Below are positions 52,628 through 62,607 of a stretch of 64,000 nucleotides of DNA, piece after piece. Source of the DNA: Microbacterium sp. H83 (GTDB lineage: Bacteria > Actinomycetota > Actinomycetes > Actinomycetales > Microbacteriaceae). The stretch covers positions 17,003-81,002 of the forward strand of contig NZ_LWCU01000006.1 of assembly GCF_001650405.1 (NCBI RefSeq), read 5' to 3'. A program made the translations under genes and the position numbers. The notes beneath the pieces were generated by a model. The model was not told the origin of the DNA. It saw only the letters and a list, made by a program, of their open reading frames with translations, and made no database searches. Each line of letters begins with the position of its first letter. The stretch's first letter is position 1.

Positions 52628-53613
52628 AGCTCCTCCTGATGGCCGGCGTGCGCGGAGACGAGCACGTCGTCGACCTCGACGATCACGTCCTCGAGGAACC
52701 TCACGGAGGCGATCTCGCGGAACGGCAGGCGCTGCGGAAGCTCCGAGCCGAGATACAGATCGGCGACGAGAGAGGGGATGTCGACGCCTGCCGCGATCGT
52801 GAGCGGGAGCGCCCCGGGGAACCGCGGGTTCACCTCGAGCAGCACGGCGCGTCCGGCCCGATCGCGACGCAGCTGCACGTTCGCGACGCCGACCAGGCCG
52901 ATGGCCCGCGCGATCGCCGCCGCGGTCTCCTCGAGCTCGGGGTCGTGCACGGTGCGGCCTGCGATGGCGACGCCGGAATCGACGCGGGCGCGCGTGCGGG
53001 GCACTGCGGCGACGATCTCGCCCGCCGCGTCGGCGATGACGTCGACCGAGTACTCCTCCCCGGGCAGGAAGTCCTGCACGATGAGGCCCTCGTCCGTCGG
53101 GAGGGCGCGCAGCGCCGCGAGGTCGGGCACGAGGCGCACACCCCGGCTGCCGGCGCCCTGCCTCGGCTTGGCGAACGCGGGGAACTCCCAGTCGATCGCC
53201 TCGGCGTCCGCCCCGGCGAGCGCGGTGCGCGGAACACGACCGGTCGGCGCGCAGCGCTCGGCCAGCTCGAGCTTGTCGAGGGCGGTGTCGAGGGTCTCCT
53301 TCGACGGCGCCGCGAGCACGGCGGGCGCCAGCTCGTCGCGGCGTCCCGCGAGGGCGATGAGCTCGACGTCCACGGTCGAGATCACGAGGTCGAGACGGTC
53401 GTCCCTGACCATCCGGGCGATCGCCGGGACGAAGTCGTCGTCGCGCCCCGGGGGCACGAGGCGGCGCCGGTCGGCAGGGACGAGATAGATCCCGCTCGCC
53501 CAGCCGTCCATGTCGGCGGCGAAGACGTCGAGGTCGGGGCGACGCAGGAGCGAGCGGATCACCGCGACGCCGGCGGGCCCTCCCGCGCCTGTCACCAGTA
53601 CGCGCGCGGTCAT
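52624..53613 (-). CDS. ATP-grasp ligase (carbamoyl-phosphate-synthase-like)
   Basis: A 329-residue ATP-grasp enzyme. The N-terminal pre-ATP domain (VLVTGAGGPAGVAVIRSLLRR) is followed by the ATP-binding FPAFAKPRQGAGSRGVRLV loop, IVQDFLPGEEYSVDVI, and the metal-binding LLEVNPRFPGALPL. This subgroup occurs in polysaccharide gene clusters, where it ligates an amino acid or other carboxylate to an amine. A target could be an amine freed by the PIG-L domain encoded just upstream; that pairing is a hypothesis. Start and stop overlap both neighbours. Confidence 0.85.
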   Translation of the reverse strand: MTARVLVTGAGGPAGVAVIRSLLRRPDLDVFAADMDGWASGIYLVPADRRRLVPPGRDDDFVPAIARMVRDDRLDLVISTVDVELIALAGRRDELAPAVLAAPSKETLDTALDKLELAERCAPTGRVPRTALAGADAEAIDWEFPAFAKPRQGAGSRGVRLVPDLAALRALPTDEGLIVQDFLPGEEYSVDVIADAAGEIVAAVPRTRARVDSGVAIAGRTVHDPELEETAAAIARAIGLVGVANVQLRRDRAGRAVLLEVNPRFPGALPLTIAAGVDIPSLVADLYLGSELPQRLPFREIASVRFLEDVIVEVDDVLVSAHAGHQEEL

Positions 53614-54656
53614 CAGCTCTCCCGCCGTGTGAGCTCGTGGGCGCCGATGAACTCGGCGGTCTCGCGGACGACCTCGAGCGGCTCCACGGCCGCTCCTCCT
53701 CCGAAGCGCGACCAGTAGCGTGCGGTCGCGGTCACGAAGTCCGGTTCGAGGTAGTCGCGGGTGGCCGTCTGCGAGCCGAAGCACTCGAGCAGCCGGAGCT
53801 TGCGCTCGAGGAACGAGTCGATCCGCACGAATCGCGTCGGGCGGAAGTCGATCGTCGACGAGGGGCTCTGATAGCAGGCGACGGTGCCCACGCGTCGGGT
53901 CGCGACGACCGTGGCCTCGCTGACGGCGCGGTGGTCCTGGTGGCGGTCGTGCGTCGAGTGCGTGTAGACGATCGTCGGCTGGACCTCCCGCACGACCTCC
54001 TCGATGAGACGCACGGTGGCGCCGCCGCCGGAGATCTCGGTGTCGATGAGGTCCTTGACGAACAGGCGTGCGCCGAGCAGATCCGCGGCGGCCAGCGACT
54101 CGTGCTGGCGGCTGTCGGCGTCTCCCCCGCGCGCGCCGCGCGACAGCGTGAGGATCGTGATCGCGTCCCCCGCCTGGGCGTGCGCCGACAGGATGCCGCC
54201 CACGCCGATCTCCACGTCGTCGGGATGGGCGCCGATCGCGAGGACGACGTCCTTGGGGCGGCTCGCCTCGCGGCGCGCACGGCCCTCCTCCGCCAGACGC
54301 GTGACCGCCTCGACGAGGCGCGCGTTGTCGAGCGGCTTGGTGAGGAACTCGTCGGCCTGCGCCCGCAGGGCCGAGACCGCGTACTCGACCGAGACGTGCG
54401 CCGTCATGACGATCACGGGCACCAGCGGATCGCTGCGACGCAGCTCCGCCAGCAGCTCGAGGCCGTCGAGCCCCGGCATCTCGATGTCGGTCACGACGAC
54501 GTCGGGTGCGAACTCGGGCAGAGCGTCGACGGCCGCGCGGCCGTCGCCCGCGGTGCGGACCTCGCAGCCCGCGCGTCGCTGGAGCACGGTCTTCACGAGC
54601 AGGGCGACATCGGGGTCATCGTCGACGACGAGTACCCGGGGCGCATCCTGGGGCAT
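53613..54656 (-). CDS. Response-regulator receiver fused to PIG-L/LmbE deacetylase
   Basis: A 347-residue fusion, first gene of the seven-gene operon. Residues 5-122 are a receiver (acidic Asp12-14, phospho-acceptor Asp57 in VVVTDIEMPGLDG, Thr85, Lys107). After a short Arg/Glu-rich linker, residues 135-335 are a zinc-dependent PIG-L/LmbE domain with AHPDDVE (143-149; His144 and Asp147 as ligands) and the second site THDRHQDH (His242). PIG-L enzymes remove N-acetyl groups from GlcNAc-type sugars. The fusion implies deacetylation switched directly by phosphorylation, without transcription. GGAGAG precedes the ATG. An unusually AT-rich stretch (about 54753-54775) lies in the upstream spacer and may hold the promoter. 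Confidence 0.92.
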   Translation of the reverse strand: MPQDAPRVLVVDDDPDVALLVKTVLQRRAGCEVRTAGDGRAAVDALPEFAPDVVVTDIEMPGLDGLELLAELRRSDPLVPVIVMTAHVSVEYAVSALRAQADEFLTKPLDNARLVEAVTRLAEEGRARREASRPKDVVLAIGAHPDDVEIGVGGILSAHAQAGDAITILTLSRGARGGDADSRQHESLAAADLLGARLFVKDLIDTEISGGGATVRLIEEVVREVQPTIVYTHSTHDRHQDHRAVSEATVVATRRVGTVACYQSPSSTIDFRPTRFVRIDSFLERKLRLLECFGSQTATRDYLEPDFVTATARYWSRFGGGAAVEPLEVVRETAEFIGAHELTRRES

Positions 54657-54815
54657 ATCTGCGGCTCTCCATGGGGAAGTCCCCGCCGGTGGGTGACCGG
54701 CGTGCCGTCCCCTGCGCCCTTCGCGCCGGGAACTCGAGGGGAAGTCGAGCGGTTATCTCTAAATACTGGCATACCAGCAGACGGGCGCGCCTCTGCGGGA
54801 TCCGCCACGCGGCGA

Positions 54816-55130
54816 TCACGCCGGCGCGCGCGCCGCGCGCTTCTCCTGCTGGTACACGCGGATCGCCTCGTACCGCTCCGCCGATCGCGCACGGCGCTTG
54901 GTCGCCTCGAGCTCGCGGTCCTTGCGCGGCGCCGACGTGGTCAGCCCGTCGATCAGCTCTCTGGTCGCGCGGGCGATCTCGTCGACGGCGTGATCGAACA
55001 CCGCCTGGTTCGCCCGCGACGGCGCCGTCGATCCCGAGATCTTGCGCACGAACTGCAGGGCGGCGTCGTGGCATTCGTCGTCGGTGGCGGCGGGTTCGAG
55101 GTTGTTCAGGGGCACGATGTTGCGGCACAT
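54816..55130 (-). CDS. DUF2277 family protein
   Basis: A 104-residue small soluble protein beginning MCRNIVPLNNLEPAATDDE, with LQFVRKISGSTAPSRANQ and a basic C-terminal helix. This matches DUF2277, a conserved actinobacterial and proteobacterial family of unknown function. The ATG was chosen at the conserved MCRNI start, 6 nt after a TACCGT box; longer upstream frames run into the guaB terminator. It is transcribed toward the receiver-PIG-L operon with a 159-nt gap, so it is probably separate. Confidence 0.9.
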   Translation of the reverse strand: MCRNIVPLNNLEPAATDDECHDAALQFVRKISGSTAPSRANQAVFDHAVDEIARATRELIDGLTTSAPRKDRELEATKRRARSAERYEAIRVYQQEKRAARAPA

Positions 55131-55136
55131 ACCCGC

Positions 55137-55142
55137 ACGGTA
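55137..55142 (-). promoter_or_regulatory. -10 box of the leaderless DUF2277 transcript
   Basis: TACCGT on the reverse strand, 6 nt before the ATG at 55130. Confidence 0.5.
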
Positions 55143-55157
55143 CGCCCCGTCGCGGAC

Positions 55158-55201
55158 ATGCGGAAGGGACCGGATGCCGTGGCGTCCGGTCCCTTCCGCA
55201 T
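55158..55201 (-). terminator. Terminator after guaB
   Basis: Perfect 17-bp stem (55158-55174 with 55185-55201), 10-nt loop, directly after the guaB stop at 55207. Confidence 0.85.
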
Positions 55202-55206
55202 GATCC

Positions 55207-56757
<1,551 letters not shown>

Positions 56758-56975
56758 AGCGTCGCGACCCTGGGGAAATTCCCGGCGGATGCCGGCATAC
56801 CGCACGCCGCGACCGGCCCTCGGGGCGCGCATCGCGCAACTTCGTGATGGGATCGTTCTCACCGTGAGCAGATCGTGCCTTGGTTGAAACAGAGCCGACA
56901 CATTACGCTCATACCGTCGTACATCAGGGCCGATGAACAACCCGGTCATGGTCTGTGTACTCGACTGGAGGTTCT

Positions 56976-58325
56976 GTGAGTCCGACGATCTCGGCGAATC
57001 GAAGCGGAAAGCGGTGGGCTGTCGCCCTGCTCGCTGCGCTCCTCGCCATGGCATTCCTCTGGGTGCAGCCACCCGCATCCGCCTCTGCGGAGGAGACCGA
57101 CGACGGTCAGGAGGTCACCGACTTCTACTTCGCGGGCGTGATCACCTTCGAGGACGAGCCCGTCGAGGGCGTCGTCATGACGATCGAGGGCGGCGGCTTC
57201 GAGGGCGAGACCGAGACGGACGCCGAGGGCAAGTGGCGCCTGTACGTCCCCGAGAAGGAGACGTACACCCTCACGGTCGACGAGGACACCCTCCCCGACG
57301 GCGTCATCGTCGACGCCGCGCAGCTGCCGGAGGGCACGCAGCCGATCTCGGGCACCACGGCGTCGTTCGAGGTCGAGTTCGGCCTCACCGGCACGAAGAT
57401 CCTCAACCTCTTCCTCGGCGAAGGCGAGCGCATCACCGTCTCGTTCGCGGATCAGCTCCTCTCGCGCCTCGTGGGAGGTCTGAACTTCGGTCTCCTGCTC
57501 GCACTCGCGTCGATGGGCGCCGCGCTGATCTACGGCACGACCCGCCTGTCGAACTTCGCTCACGCCGAGATGGTGACCTGGGGCGGACTCGTGGCGCTGG
57601 TCACCACGAGCTTCTGGCACCTGCCGCTGTGGCTCGGCATCGCGGCGGCGGTGATCGGCGGCGGCCTGTTCGGCTGGGCCATGGATGCCGGACTCTGGCG
57701 TCCGCTGCGCCGCCGAGGTCTCGGTGTGGTGCAGCTCATGATCGTCAGCATCGGCCTCTCCCTCGCGCTGCGGTACGTGTTCCAGTACTTCATCGGAGGC
57801 GGCACGCGGCAGCTCCCGGGTGCGAGCCCCGAGCCGATCCAGTTCGGACCGATCTCGCTCTCCTACATCGACATGATCGCGATGGCCGTCAGCATCGTCG
57901 TGATCCTCGGCGTGGCCTGGTTCCTGACCCGCACCCGCATCGGCAAGGCCACCCGCGCCATCTCGGACAACCCGCAGCTCGCCGCGGCGTCCGGCATCGA
58001 CGTCGACCGGGTGATCCGCATCGTCTGGATCCTCGCCGGCGTCCTGGCCGCGATCTCCGGCATCCTGTGGGCGTACTTCCGCCCCGGCGTGAAGTGGGAC
58101 ATGGGCGTGCAGATGCTGCTGCTCATCTTCGCCGCGATCACGCTCGGCGGCCTCGGCACCGCGTTCGGCGCCCTCGTCGGCTCGCTGATCGTCGGCATCG
58201 CCGTCGAGGTCTCGACGCTGTGGATCCCCTCCGACCTCAAGTACGCGAGCGCCCTCGTCGTCCTGATCGTCATCCTCCTGGTCAGGCCCCAGGGTCTGCT
58301 CGGACGCAAGGAAAGGCTGGGCTGA
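56976..58325 (+). CDS. livH: Branched-chain amino-acid ABC permease LivH with added exported N-terminal domain
   Basis: A 449-residue permease, about 150 residues longer than ordinary LivH. Residues 1-37 look like a cleavable signal peptide (WAVALLAALLAMAFLW, ASASA). Residues 45-150 form an Ig-like/carboxypeptidase-regulatory-like β-domain (VTDFYFAGVITFEDEPVEGVVMTI split over two strands, then TDAEGKWRLYVPEKETYTLTV). From about 152 the LivH core follows with eight or so helices, including YGTTRLSNFAHAEMVTWGG and AISDNPQLAAASGIDVDRV. GTG at 56976 follows GGAGG; an upstream GTG at 56955 is less likely. First gene of livHMGF. The extra domain may contact the binding protein. Confidence 0.9.
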   Translation: MSPTISANRSGKRWAVALLAALLAMAFLWVQPPASASAEETDDGQEVTDFYFAGVITFEDEPVEGVVMTIEGGGFEGETETDAEGKWRLYVPEKETYTLTVDEDTLPDGVIVDAAQLPEGTQPISGTTASFEVEFGLTGTKILNLFLGEGERITVSFADQLLSRLVGGLNFGLLLALASMGAALIYGTTRLSNFAHAEMVTWGGLVALVTTSFWHLPLWLGIAAAVIGGGLFGWAMDAGLWRPLRRRGLGVVQLMIVSIGLSLALRYVFQYFIGGGTRQLPGASPEPIQFGPISLSYIDMIAMAVSIVVILGVAWFLTRTRIGKATRAISDNPQLAAASGIDVDRVIRIVWILAGVLAAISGILWAYFRPGVKWDMGVQMLLLIFAAITLGGLGTAFGALVGSLIVGIAVEVSTLWIPSDLKYASALVVLIVILLVRPQGLLGRKERLG

Positions 58326-58327
58326 CG

Positions 58328-59305
58328 ATGGACTTCGGAAGCATCTTCTCCAACACCGCGGTCTACCTGATCAGCCCGGTCACGATCGCCTACGCCCTCG
58401 CGGCCACGGGCCTCGCGGTGCACTTCGGCTACGCGGGCCTGCTGAACTTCGGCATGGCCGCGTTCATGGCGATCGGCGGCTACGGGTACGCGATCTCGGT
58501 GCTCACCTTCGGTCTGCCCTGGTGGATCGGCATGCTGATCGGCCTGATCGGCGGCGCGGTGTTCGCCATCATCCTCGGCATCCCGACCCTGCGGCTGCGT
58601 GCCGACTATCTCGCCATCGCGACCATCGCCGCGGGTGAGATCGTGCGCCTCCTGTTCACGACGCAGCTCTTCGACGAGTACACCAACTCGGCGGACGGCC
58701 TCGCGCAGTTCAACGGCGGATTCCGCGATGCGAACCCGTTCCCGGAGGGCACCTACGGATTCGGTCCGTGGACGCTCACGGCGAACGATCTGTGGAACCG
58801 CGTCTTCGGCATCATCGTCCTGGCGATCGCGGTGCTCCTCGTGTGGGCGCTCATGCGCAGCCCGTGGGGACGGGTGCTCAAGGGCATCCGCGAAGACGAG
58901 GACGCCGTGCGGTCGCTCGGGAAGAACGTGTTCGCGTACAAGCTGCAGGCGCTCGTCGTCGGCGGCATCATCGGCGCCGCCGGCGGGATCGTGTTCGTCC
59001 TCCCCTCGGCCGTCGTCCCCGGCAGTTACACGACGTCGCTCACGTTCTTCCTGTGGACCATCCTGCTGCTCGGCGGGGCGGCGACGGTGCTCGGCCCGAC
59101 GCTCGGCGCGGTGCTGTTCTGGGTCGTCTTCGCCTTCCTGGCGAACCTGCTCCCGGCCATGGCGAAGGCCGGCATCCTGCCGATGTCCGACAGCCAGGCC
59201 TCGACGCTCGTGTTCGTCTTCGTCGGAGTGGCGCTCATGCTGCTCGTGATCTTCCGCCCGCAGGGCATCCTCGGAGACAAGAGGGAGATGACCTTTGTCA
59301 AGTGA
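58328..59305 (+). CDS. livM: Branched-chain amino-acid ABC permease LivM
   Basis: A 325-residue membrane permease of the LivM type with about ten helices, conserved NFGMAAFMAIGGYGYA, LRADYLAIATIAAGEIVRLL and the coupling loop SPWGRVLKGIREDEDAVRSLGKNVFAYK. Residues 110-145 form an external loop enriched in aromatic and Gly residues. It starts 2 nt after livH stops and its end overlaps the livG start, so the permeases and ATPases are translated together. Confidence 0.94.
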   Translation: MDFGSIFSNTAVYLISPVTIAYALAATGLAVHFGYAGLLNFGMAAFMAIGGYGYAISVLTFGLPWWIGMLIGLIGGAVFAIILGIPTLRLRADYLAIATIAAGEIVRLLFTTQLFDEYTNSADGLAQFNGGFRDANPFPEGTYGFGPWTLTANDLWNRVFGIIVLAIAVLLVWALMRSPWGRVLKGIREDEDAVRSLGKNVFAYKLQALVVGGIIGAAGGIVFVLPSAVVPGSYTTSLTFFLWTILLLGGAATVLGPTLGAVLFWVVFAFLANLLPAMAKAGILPMSDSQASTLVFVFVGVALMLLVIFRPQGILGDKREMTFVK

Positions 59306-60305
59306 ACTGACCCCCGATGAGGGCGCCCAGCCGGCGCCCTCCACCGGCAGCATCCGCCGCCCGAAGACGACGGGGCTCACCAAGGGCCCCGCGGCGCCGG
59401 GTGTGGCGAAGGTCGACCCGATCCTCGTCGTGGATGCCGTGCAGCGCCGCTTCGGCGGCCTCACCGCCGTCGACGTCGATCATGTCGAGATCCCCCGCGG
59501 TGCGATCACGGCGCTCATCGGCCCGAACGGCGCCGGCAAGACGACGCTGTTCAATCTGCTCTGCGGGTTCGACAAGCCCAACAGCGGCTCGTGGTCGTTC
59601 GACGGCACCAACCTGTCGGGAGTGCCGTCCTTCAAGGTCGCGAGGATGGGCCAGGTGCGCACCTTCCAGCTCACGAAGTCTCTCTCGCTCCTCACGGTGC
59701 TCGAGAACATGAAGCTCGGCGCGCCGGGCCAGCGCGGCGAGGGCTTCTGGTCGAGCCTGTTCCCCTTCCTCTGGCGGAAGCAGGATCAGGAGATCGAGAC
59801 CAAGGCCCGTGAGCTCCTCACCCGGTTCAAGCTCGATGCCAAGGAGAAGGACTTCGCAGCCGCGCTCTCGGGCGGCCAGCGCAAGCTCCTCGAGATGGCG
59901 CGGGCGCTCATGAGCGATCCCACCCTGGTGATGCTCGACGAGCCGATGGCCGGCGTCAACCCGGCGCTCACGCAGTCCCTGCTCGACCACATCCTCGATC
60001 TGAAGGACCAGGGCATGACGGTCCTCTTCGTCGAGCACGACATGCACATGGTCCGCCACATCGCGGACTGGGTGGTCGTCATGGCCGAGGGACGCGTCGT
60101 CGCCGAGGGTCCGCCGGACGAGGTGATGGAGGATCCGGCCGTGGTCGACGCCTATCTCGGCGCGCACCAGGACGTGGACCTCGGGGCCGTCACCGGGCGC
60201 ATCCCCGTGCTCGCCGACACCGCGGCCGTCAAGCTGCGCGAGCAGATCGAGGCCGAGGCAGACGCCGAGCTGGCCGCCGAGAGCACCGAGGAGGGCAAGG
60301 CATGA
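59295..60305 (+). CDS. livG: Branched-chain amino-acid ABC transporter ATPase LivG
   Basis: A 336-residue ATPase with Walker A GPNGAGKTT, LSGGQRKLLEMARA, Walker B LVMLDEPMAGVNP and the H-loop in FVEHDMHMV. It carries unusual extensions: about 40 residues before the ATPase fold (Pro/Ala-rich) and about 50 after it (Ala/Glu-rich), making it roughly 80 residues longer than standard LivG. The start is TTG, overlapping the livM end by 11 nt, with GGGAG upstream. It pairs with LivF. Confidence 0.92.
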   Translation: MSSELTPDEGAQPAPSTGSIRRPKTTGLTKGPAAPGVAKVDPILVVDAVQRRFGGLTAVDVDHVEIPRGAITALIGPNGAGKTTLFNLLCGFDKPNSGSWSFDGTNLSGVPSFKVARMGQVRTFQLTKSLSLLTVLENMKLGAPGQRGEGFWSSLFPFLWRKQDQEIETKARELLTRFKLDAKEKDFAAALSGGQRKLLEMARALMSDPTLVMLDEPMAGVNPALTQSLLDHILDLKDQGMTVLFVEHDMHMVRHIADWVVVMAEGRVVAEGPPDEVMEDPAVVDAYLGAHQDVDLGAVTGRIPVLADTAAVKLREQIEAEADAELAAESTEEGKA

Positions 60306-61051
60306 CCGACGCATCCGTGGACGACCGCATCGTCGTCGAGATGAAGGACGTGCACGCCGGCTACCTGCCGGGCGTCAACATCCTCAACGGGGCGAATCTC
60401 ATCGCGAGGCAGGGCGAGCTCATCGGCATCATCGGCCCCAACGGCGCCGGGAAGTCGACGCTCCTGAAGTCGATCTTCGGACTCCTGAACGTCCGCAGCG
60501 GCGAGATCACGCTGAACGGCGAGAGCATCGTGGGACTGAAGGCCGACAAGCTCGTGAAGCGCGGCGTGGCCTTCGTGCCGCAGACGAACAACGTCTTCCC
60601 CTCGCTCTCGATCGAGGAGAACCTGCAGATGGGGCTGTATCAGAACCCGAAGGCGTACGCCGAGCGGCTCGAGTTCGTGACCGGCATCTTCGCCGAGCTG
60701 GGCAAGCGGCTCAAGCAGCGCGCGGGATCGCTCTCCGGCGGCGAGCGGCAGATGGTCGCGATGTCGCGCGCGCTCATGATGGATCCCTCGGTGCTGCTGC
60801 TCGACGAGCCGTCGGCCGGCCTCTCCCCCGTCCGACAGGACGACGCGTTCATCCGCGTCTCCGACATCAACAAGGCCGGGGTGACGACCATCATGGTCGA
60901 GCAGAACGCCCGTCGCTGCCTGCAGATCTGCGACCGCGGCTACGTCCTCGATCAGGGCAGGGATGCGTACGAGGGCACGGGACGCGATCTGCTGAACGAC
61001 CCGAAGGTCATCGGCCTCTACCTGGGCACGCTGGGCACCGACGCGGCCTGA
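60302..61051 (+). CDS. livF: Branched-chain amino-acid ABC transporter ATPase LivF
   Basis: A 249-residue ATPase with GPNGAGKST, LSGGERQMVAMSRA, LLLDEPSAGLSP and VEQNARRCLQI, all typical of LivF. Its ATG overlaps the livG stop (ATGA). It ends the livHMGF operon; the binding protein livK is convergent rather than in the operon. Confidence 0.95.
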   Translation: MTDASVDDRIVVEMKDVHAGYLPGVNILNGANLIARQGELIGIIGPNGAGKSTLLKSIFGLLNVRSGEITLNGESIVGLKADKLVKRGVAFVPQTNNVFPSLSIEENLQMGLYQNPKAYAERLEFVTGIFAELGKRLKQRAGSLSGGERQMVAMSRALMMDPSVLLLDEPSAGLSPVRQDDAFIRVSDINKAGVTTIMVEQNARRCLQICDRGYVLDQGRDAYEGTGRDLLNDPKVIGLYLGTLGTDAA

Positions 61052-61060
61052 GCGCGACGA

Positions 61061-61098
61061 CGAGAGGGGCGGATGCCGCGGGGCATCCGCCCCTCTCG
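61061..61098 (+). terminator. Terminator after livF
   Basis: Perfect 17-bp stem (61061-61077 with 61082-61098), 4-nt loop. Contains GGCGGATGCC against its complement. Confidence 0.85.
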
Positions 61099-61144
61099 CC
61101 GTCTGCGCACCCGCGGGCACCGGCTCACTCCGCGGGCGGCATGA

Positions 61145-61179
61145 CGAAGGCCCCGGATGCCGAGCATCCGGGGCCTTCG
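61145..61179 (-). terminator. Terminator after livK
   Basis: Perfect 16-bp stem (61145-61160 with 61164-61179), 3-nt loop, 9 nt beyond the livK stop. Contains CCGGATGC against its complement. Confidence 0.8.
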
Positions 61180-61188
61180 CGGTGATGA

Positions 61189-62463
61189 TCAGTTCGTGCG
61201 GGTGATGAGGTTGTCAGCGCCGTACACGTAGGTGCCGATCGAGGCGCCCGTCGGGTCGCCGTTCTCGTCGAACGTCACCTCGCCGGAGTAGCCGTCGTAG
61301 TCGGCGGTGCCTCCGTCGTTGATGATCTTGGCGCAGTCGGCGAAGCTCGTGCACTTCTCGCCGTCGCCGCTGCCGCCGGAGACCTCCTGCATCTTGGCCG
61401 CGATGTCCGCGCCCTCCGTGGAGCCGGCCGCGAGCGACGCGAGAGCCACGAGGACCACGGCGTCGTACGCCTCGGCCGCGTAGGTGAAGTCGTTGACCTC
61501 GGGGTTGCCCTCACCGGTCCAGAACGTCTGCAGGCGGTCGGTGAAGTCGTCCTCGAGGGCCGGACCCGGCTTGGTGCCCTGCGCACCCTCGAGCGAGAAC
61601 GGGAAGTTCGTGTCGGGCGACGAACCGTAGTCCGACAGGTTGCCGTCGACGAGGTACCACTTCTCGGGCGAGACGCCCGCGTTCGAGAGCAGCGGTGCGA
61701 TGGTCTTGAACTGGTCGAACGAGACGATCGCGACGGCGTCGGGGTTCTCGGCCTGGATCGTCGCGACCTGCGCGTCGAACTGACCGTCGCCGACGTTGTA
61801 CGACGCGCTCGCGACGACCTCGCCACCGGCGTTCTCGAACGTCGACTGGATGTTCTCGAACAGACCCGTGCCGTAGGCGTCGTTCTGGTAGATGACGCCG
61901 AGCGTCTTCGCGCCGTCCTCGGCGATCAGGTTGCCGAGCACCTCGCCCTGCAGCAGGTCGCTGGGAGCGGTGCGGAAGTACAGGCCGTTGTCGTCCCAGT
62001 CCGTGAAGTCGGGGCCGGTGTTCGACGCCGAGATCTGGAGGATGCCGGCGCTGACGTTGCCGTCGAGGATCAGGCGCGAGACGCCCGATGCGGCGGCGCC
62101 GACGATCGCCGACACGCCTGCACCCTGCAGCTTCGTGATCGACGTCTCGTACGCCTTGGTGTCGGTGTCGCCCTCGTCCTCGGCGGTGAGGTCGATGGTG
62201 ATGCCTGCGGCTGCGTCGTTGACCTCCTGGACCGCAAGTCCGACGCCGGACTCCATGGGCGGTCCGAGGAAGGACAGCGAGCCCGTCTGCGGCAGCAGCG
62301 AGCCGAGCTTCAGAGTGAGGTCGGCCGACGACTCGCCGCCGCCGCCCTCCGAGGGCTCCTCCGAGGGCGTGCCGCTGCAGCCAGCGATGACCAGCGCGGA
62401 GGCGCTGAGAAGCGCGACTCCTGCGAAGATCTTGGCGCTGCGCGAGCGCGTGAATGCGATCAT
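61189..62463 (-). CDS. livK: Branched-chain amino-acid-type ABC substrate-binding lipoprotein
   Basis: A 424-residue type I periplasmic-binding-fold lipoprotein. The signal peptide ends in the lipobox VIAGC with lipidated Cys29, followed by a Ser/Glu/Gly-rich tether and the LivK/LivJ-like domain (GSLLPQTGSLSFLGPPMESGVGLAVQEVN in two parts, VGAAASGVS, YAAEAYDAVVL). An extra disulphide-like CTSFADC occurs near residue 375. It delivers a branched-chain amino acid or similar ligand to LivHMGF, whose operon ends 137 nt away on the other strand. AAGGGAG lies before the ATG; an upstream in-frame extension is not needed. Confidence 0.93.
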   Translation of the reverse strand: MIAFTRSRSAKIFAGVALLSASALVIAGCSGTPSEEPSEGGGGESSADLTLKLGSLLPQTGSLSFLGPPMESGVGLAVQEVNDAAAGITIDLTAEDEGDTDTKAYETSITKLQGAGVSAIVGAAASGVSRLILDGNVSAGILQISASNTGPDFTDWDDNGLYFRTAPSDLLQGEVLGNLIAEDGAKTLGVIYQNDAYGTGLFENIQSTFENAGGEVVASASYNVGDGQFDAQVATIQAENPDAVAIVSFDQFKTIAPLLSNAGVSPEKWYLVDGNLSDYGSSPDTNFPFSLEGAQGTKPGPALEDDFTDRLQTFWTGEGNPEVNDFTYAAEAYDAVVLVALASLAAGSTEGADIAAKMQEVSGGSGDGEKCTSFADCAKIINDGGTADYDGYSGEVTFDENGDPTGASIGTYVYGADNLITRTN

Positions 62464-62515
62464 GATGCTCCCTTGCGTGACTGGCCGTGGATTGTGACCA
62501 CGGTCGGGTGCTCTA

Positions 62516-62521
62516 ACACTA
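62516..62521 (-). promoter_or_regulatory. -10 box of livK
   Basis: TAGTGT on the reverse strand, about 52 nt before the ATG at 62463. It gives livK its own transcript, separate from livHMGF. Confidence 0.4.
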
Positions 62522-62607
62522 GGACCAGATCGTCTCGCGCAGGGGTCGGGAGTATTTCGGTGCGTTAACGATCCGGACACCCGGTCCGACGGGTCCCGCG
62601 CGCCGTG

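Noticed and set aside
52624..53784. Longer upstream start for the ATP-grasp gene
   Set aside because: The extra N-terminus overlaps the PIG-L coding region in another frame; the ATG at 53613 fits the TGATG coupling seen at neighbouring junctions.
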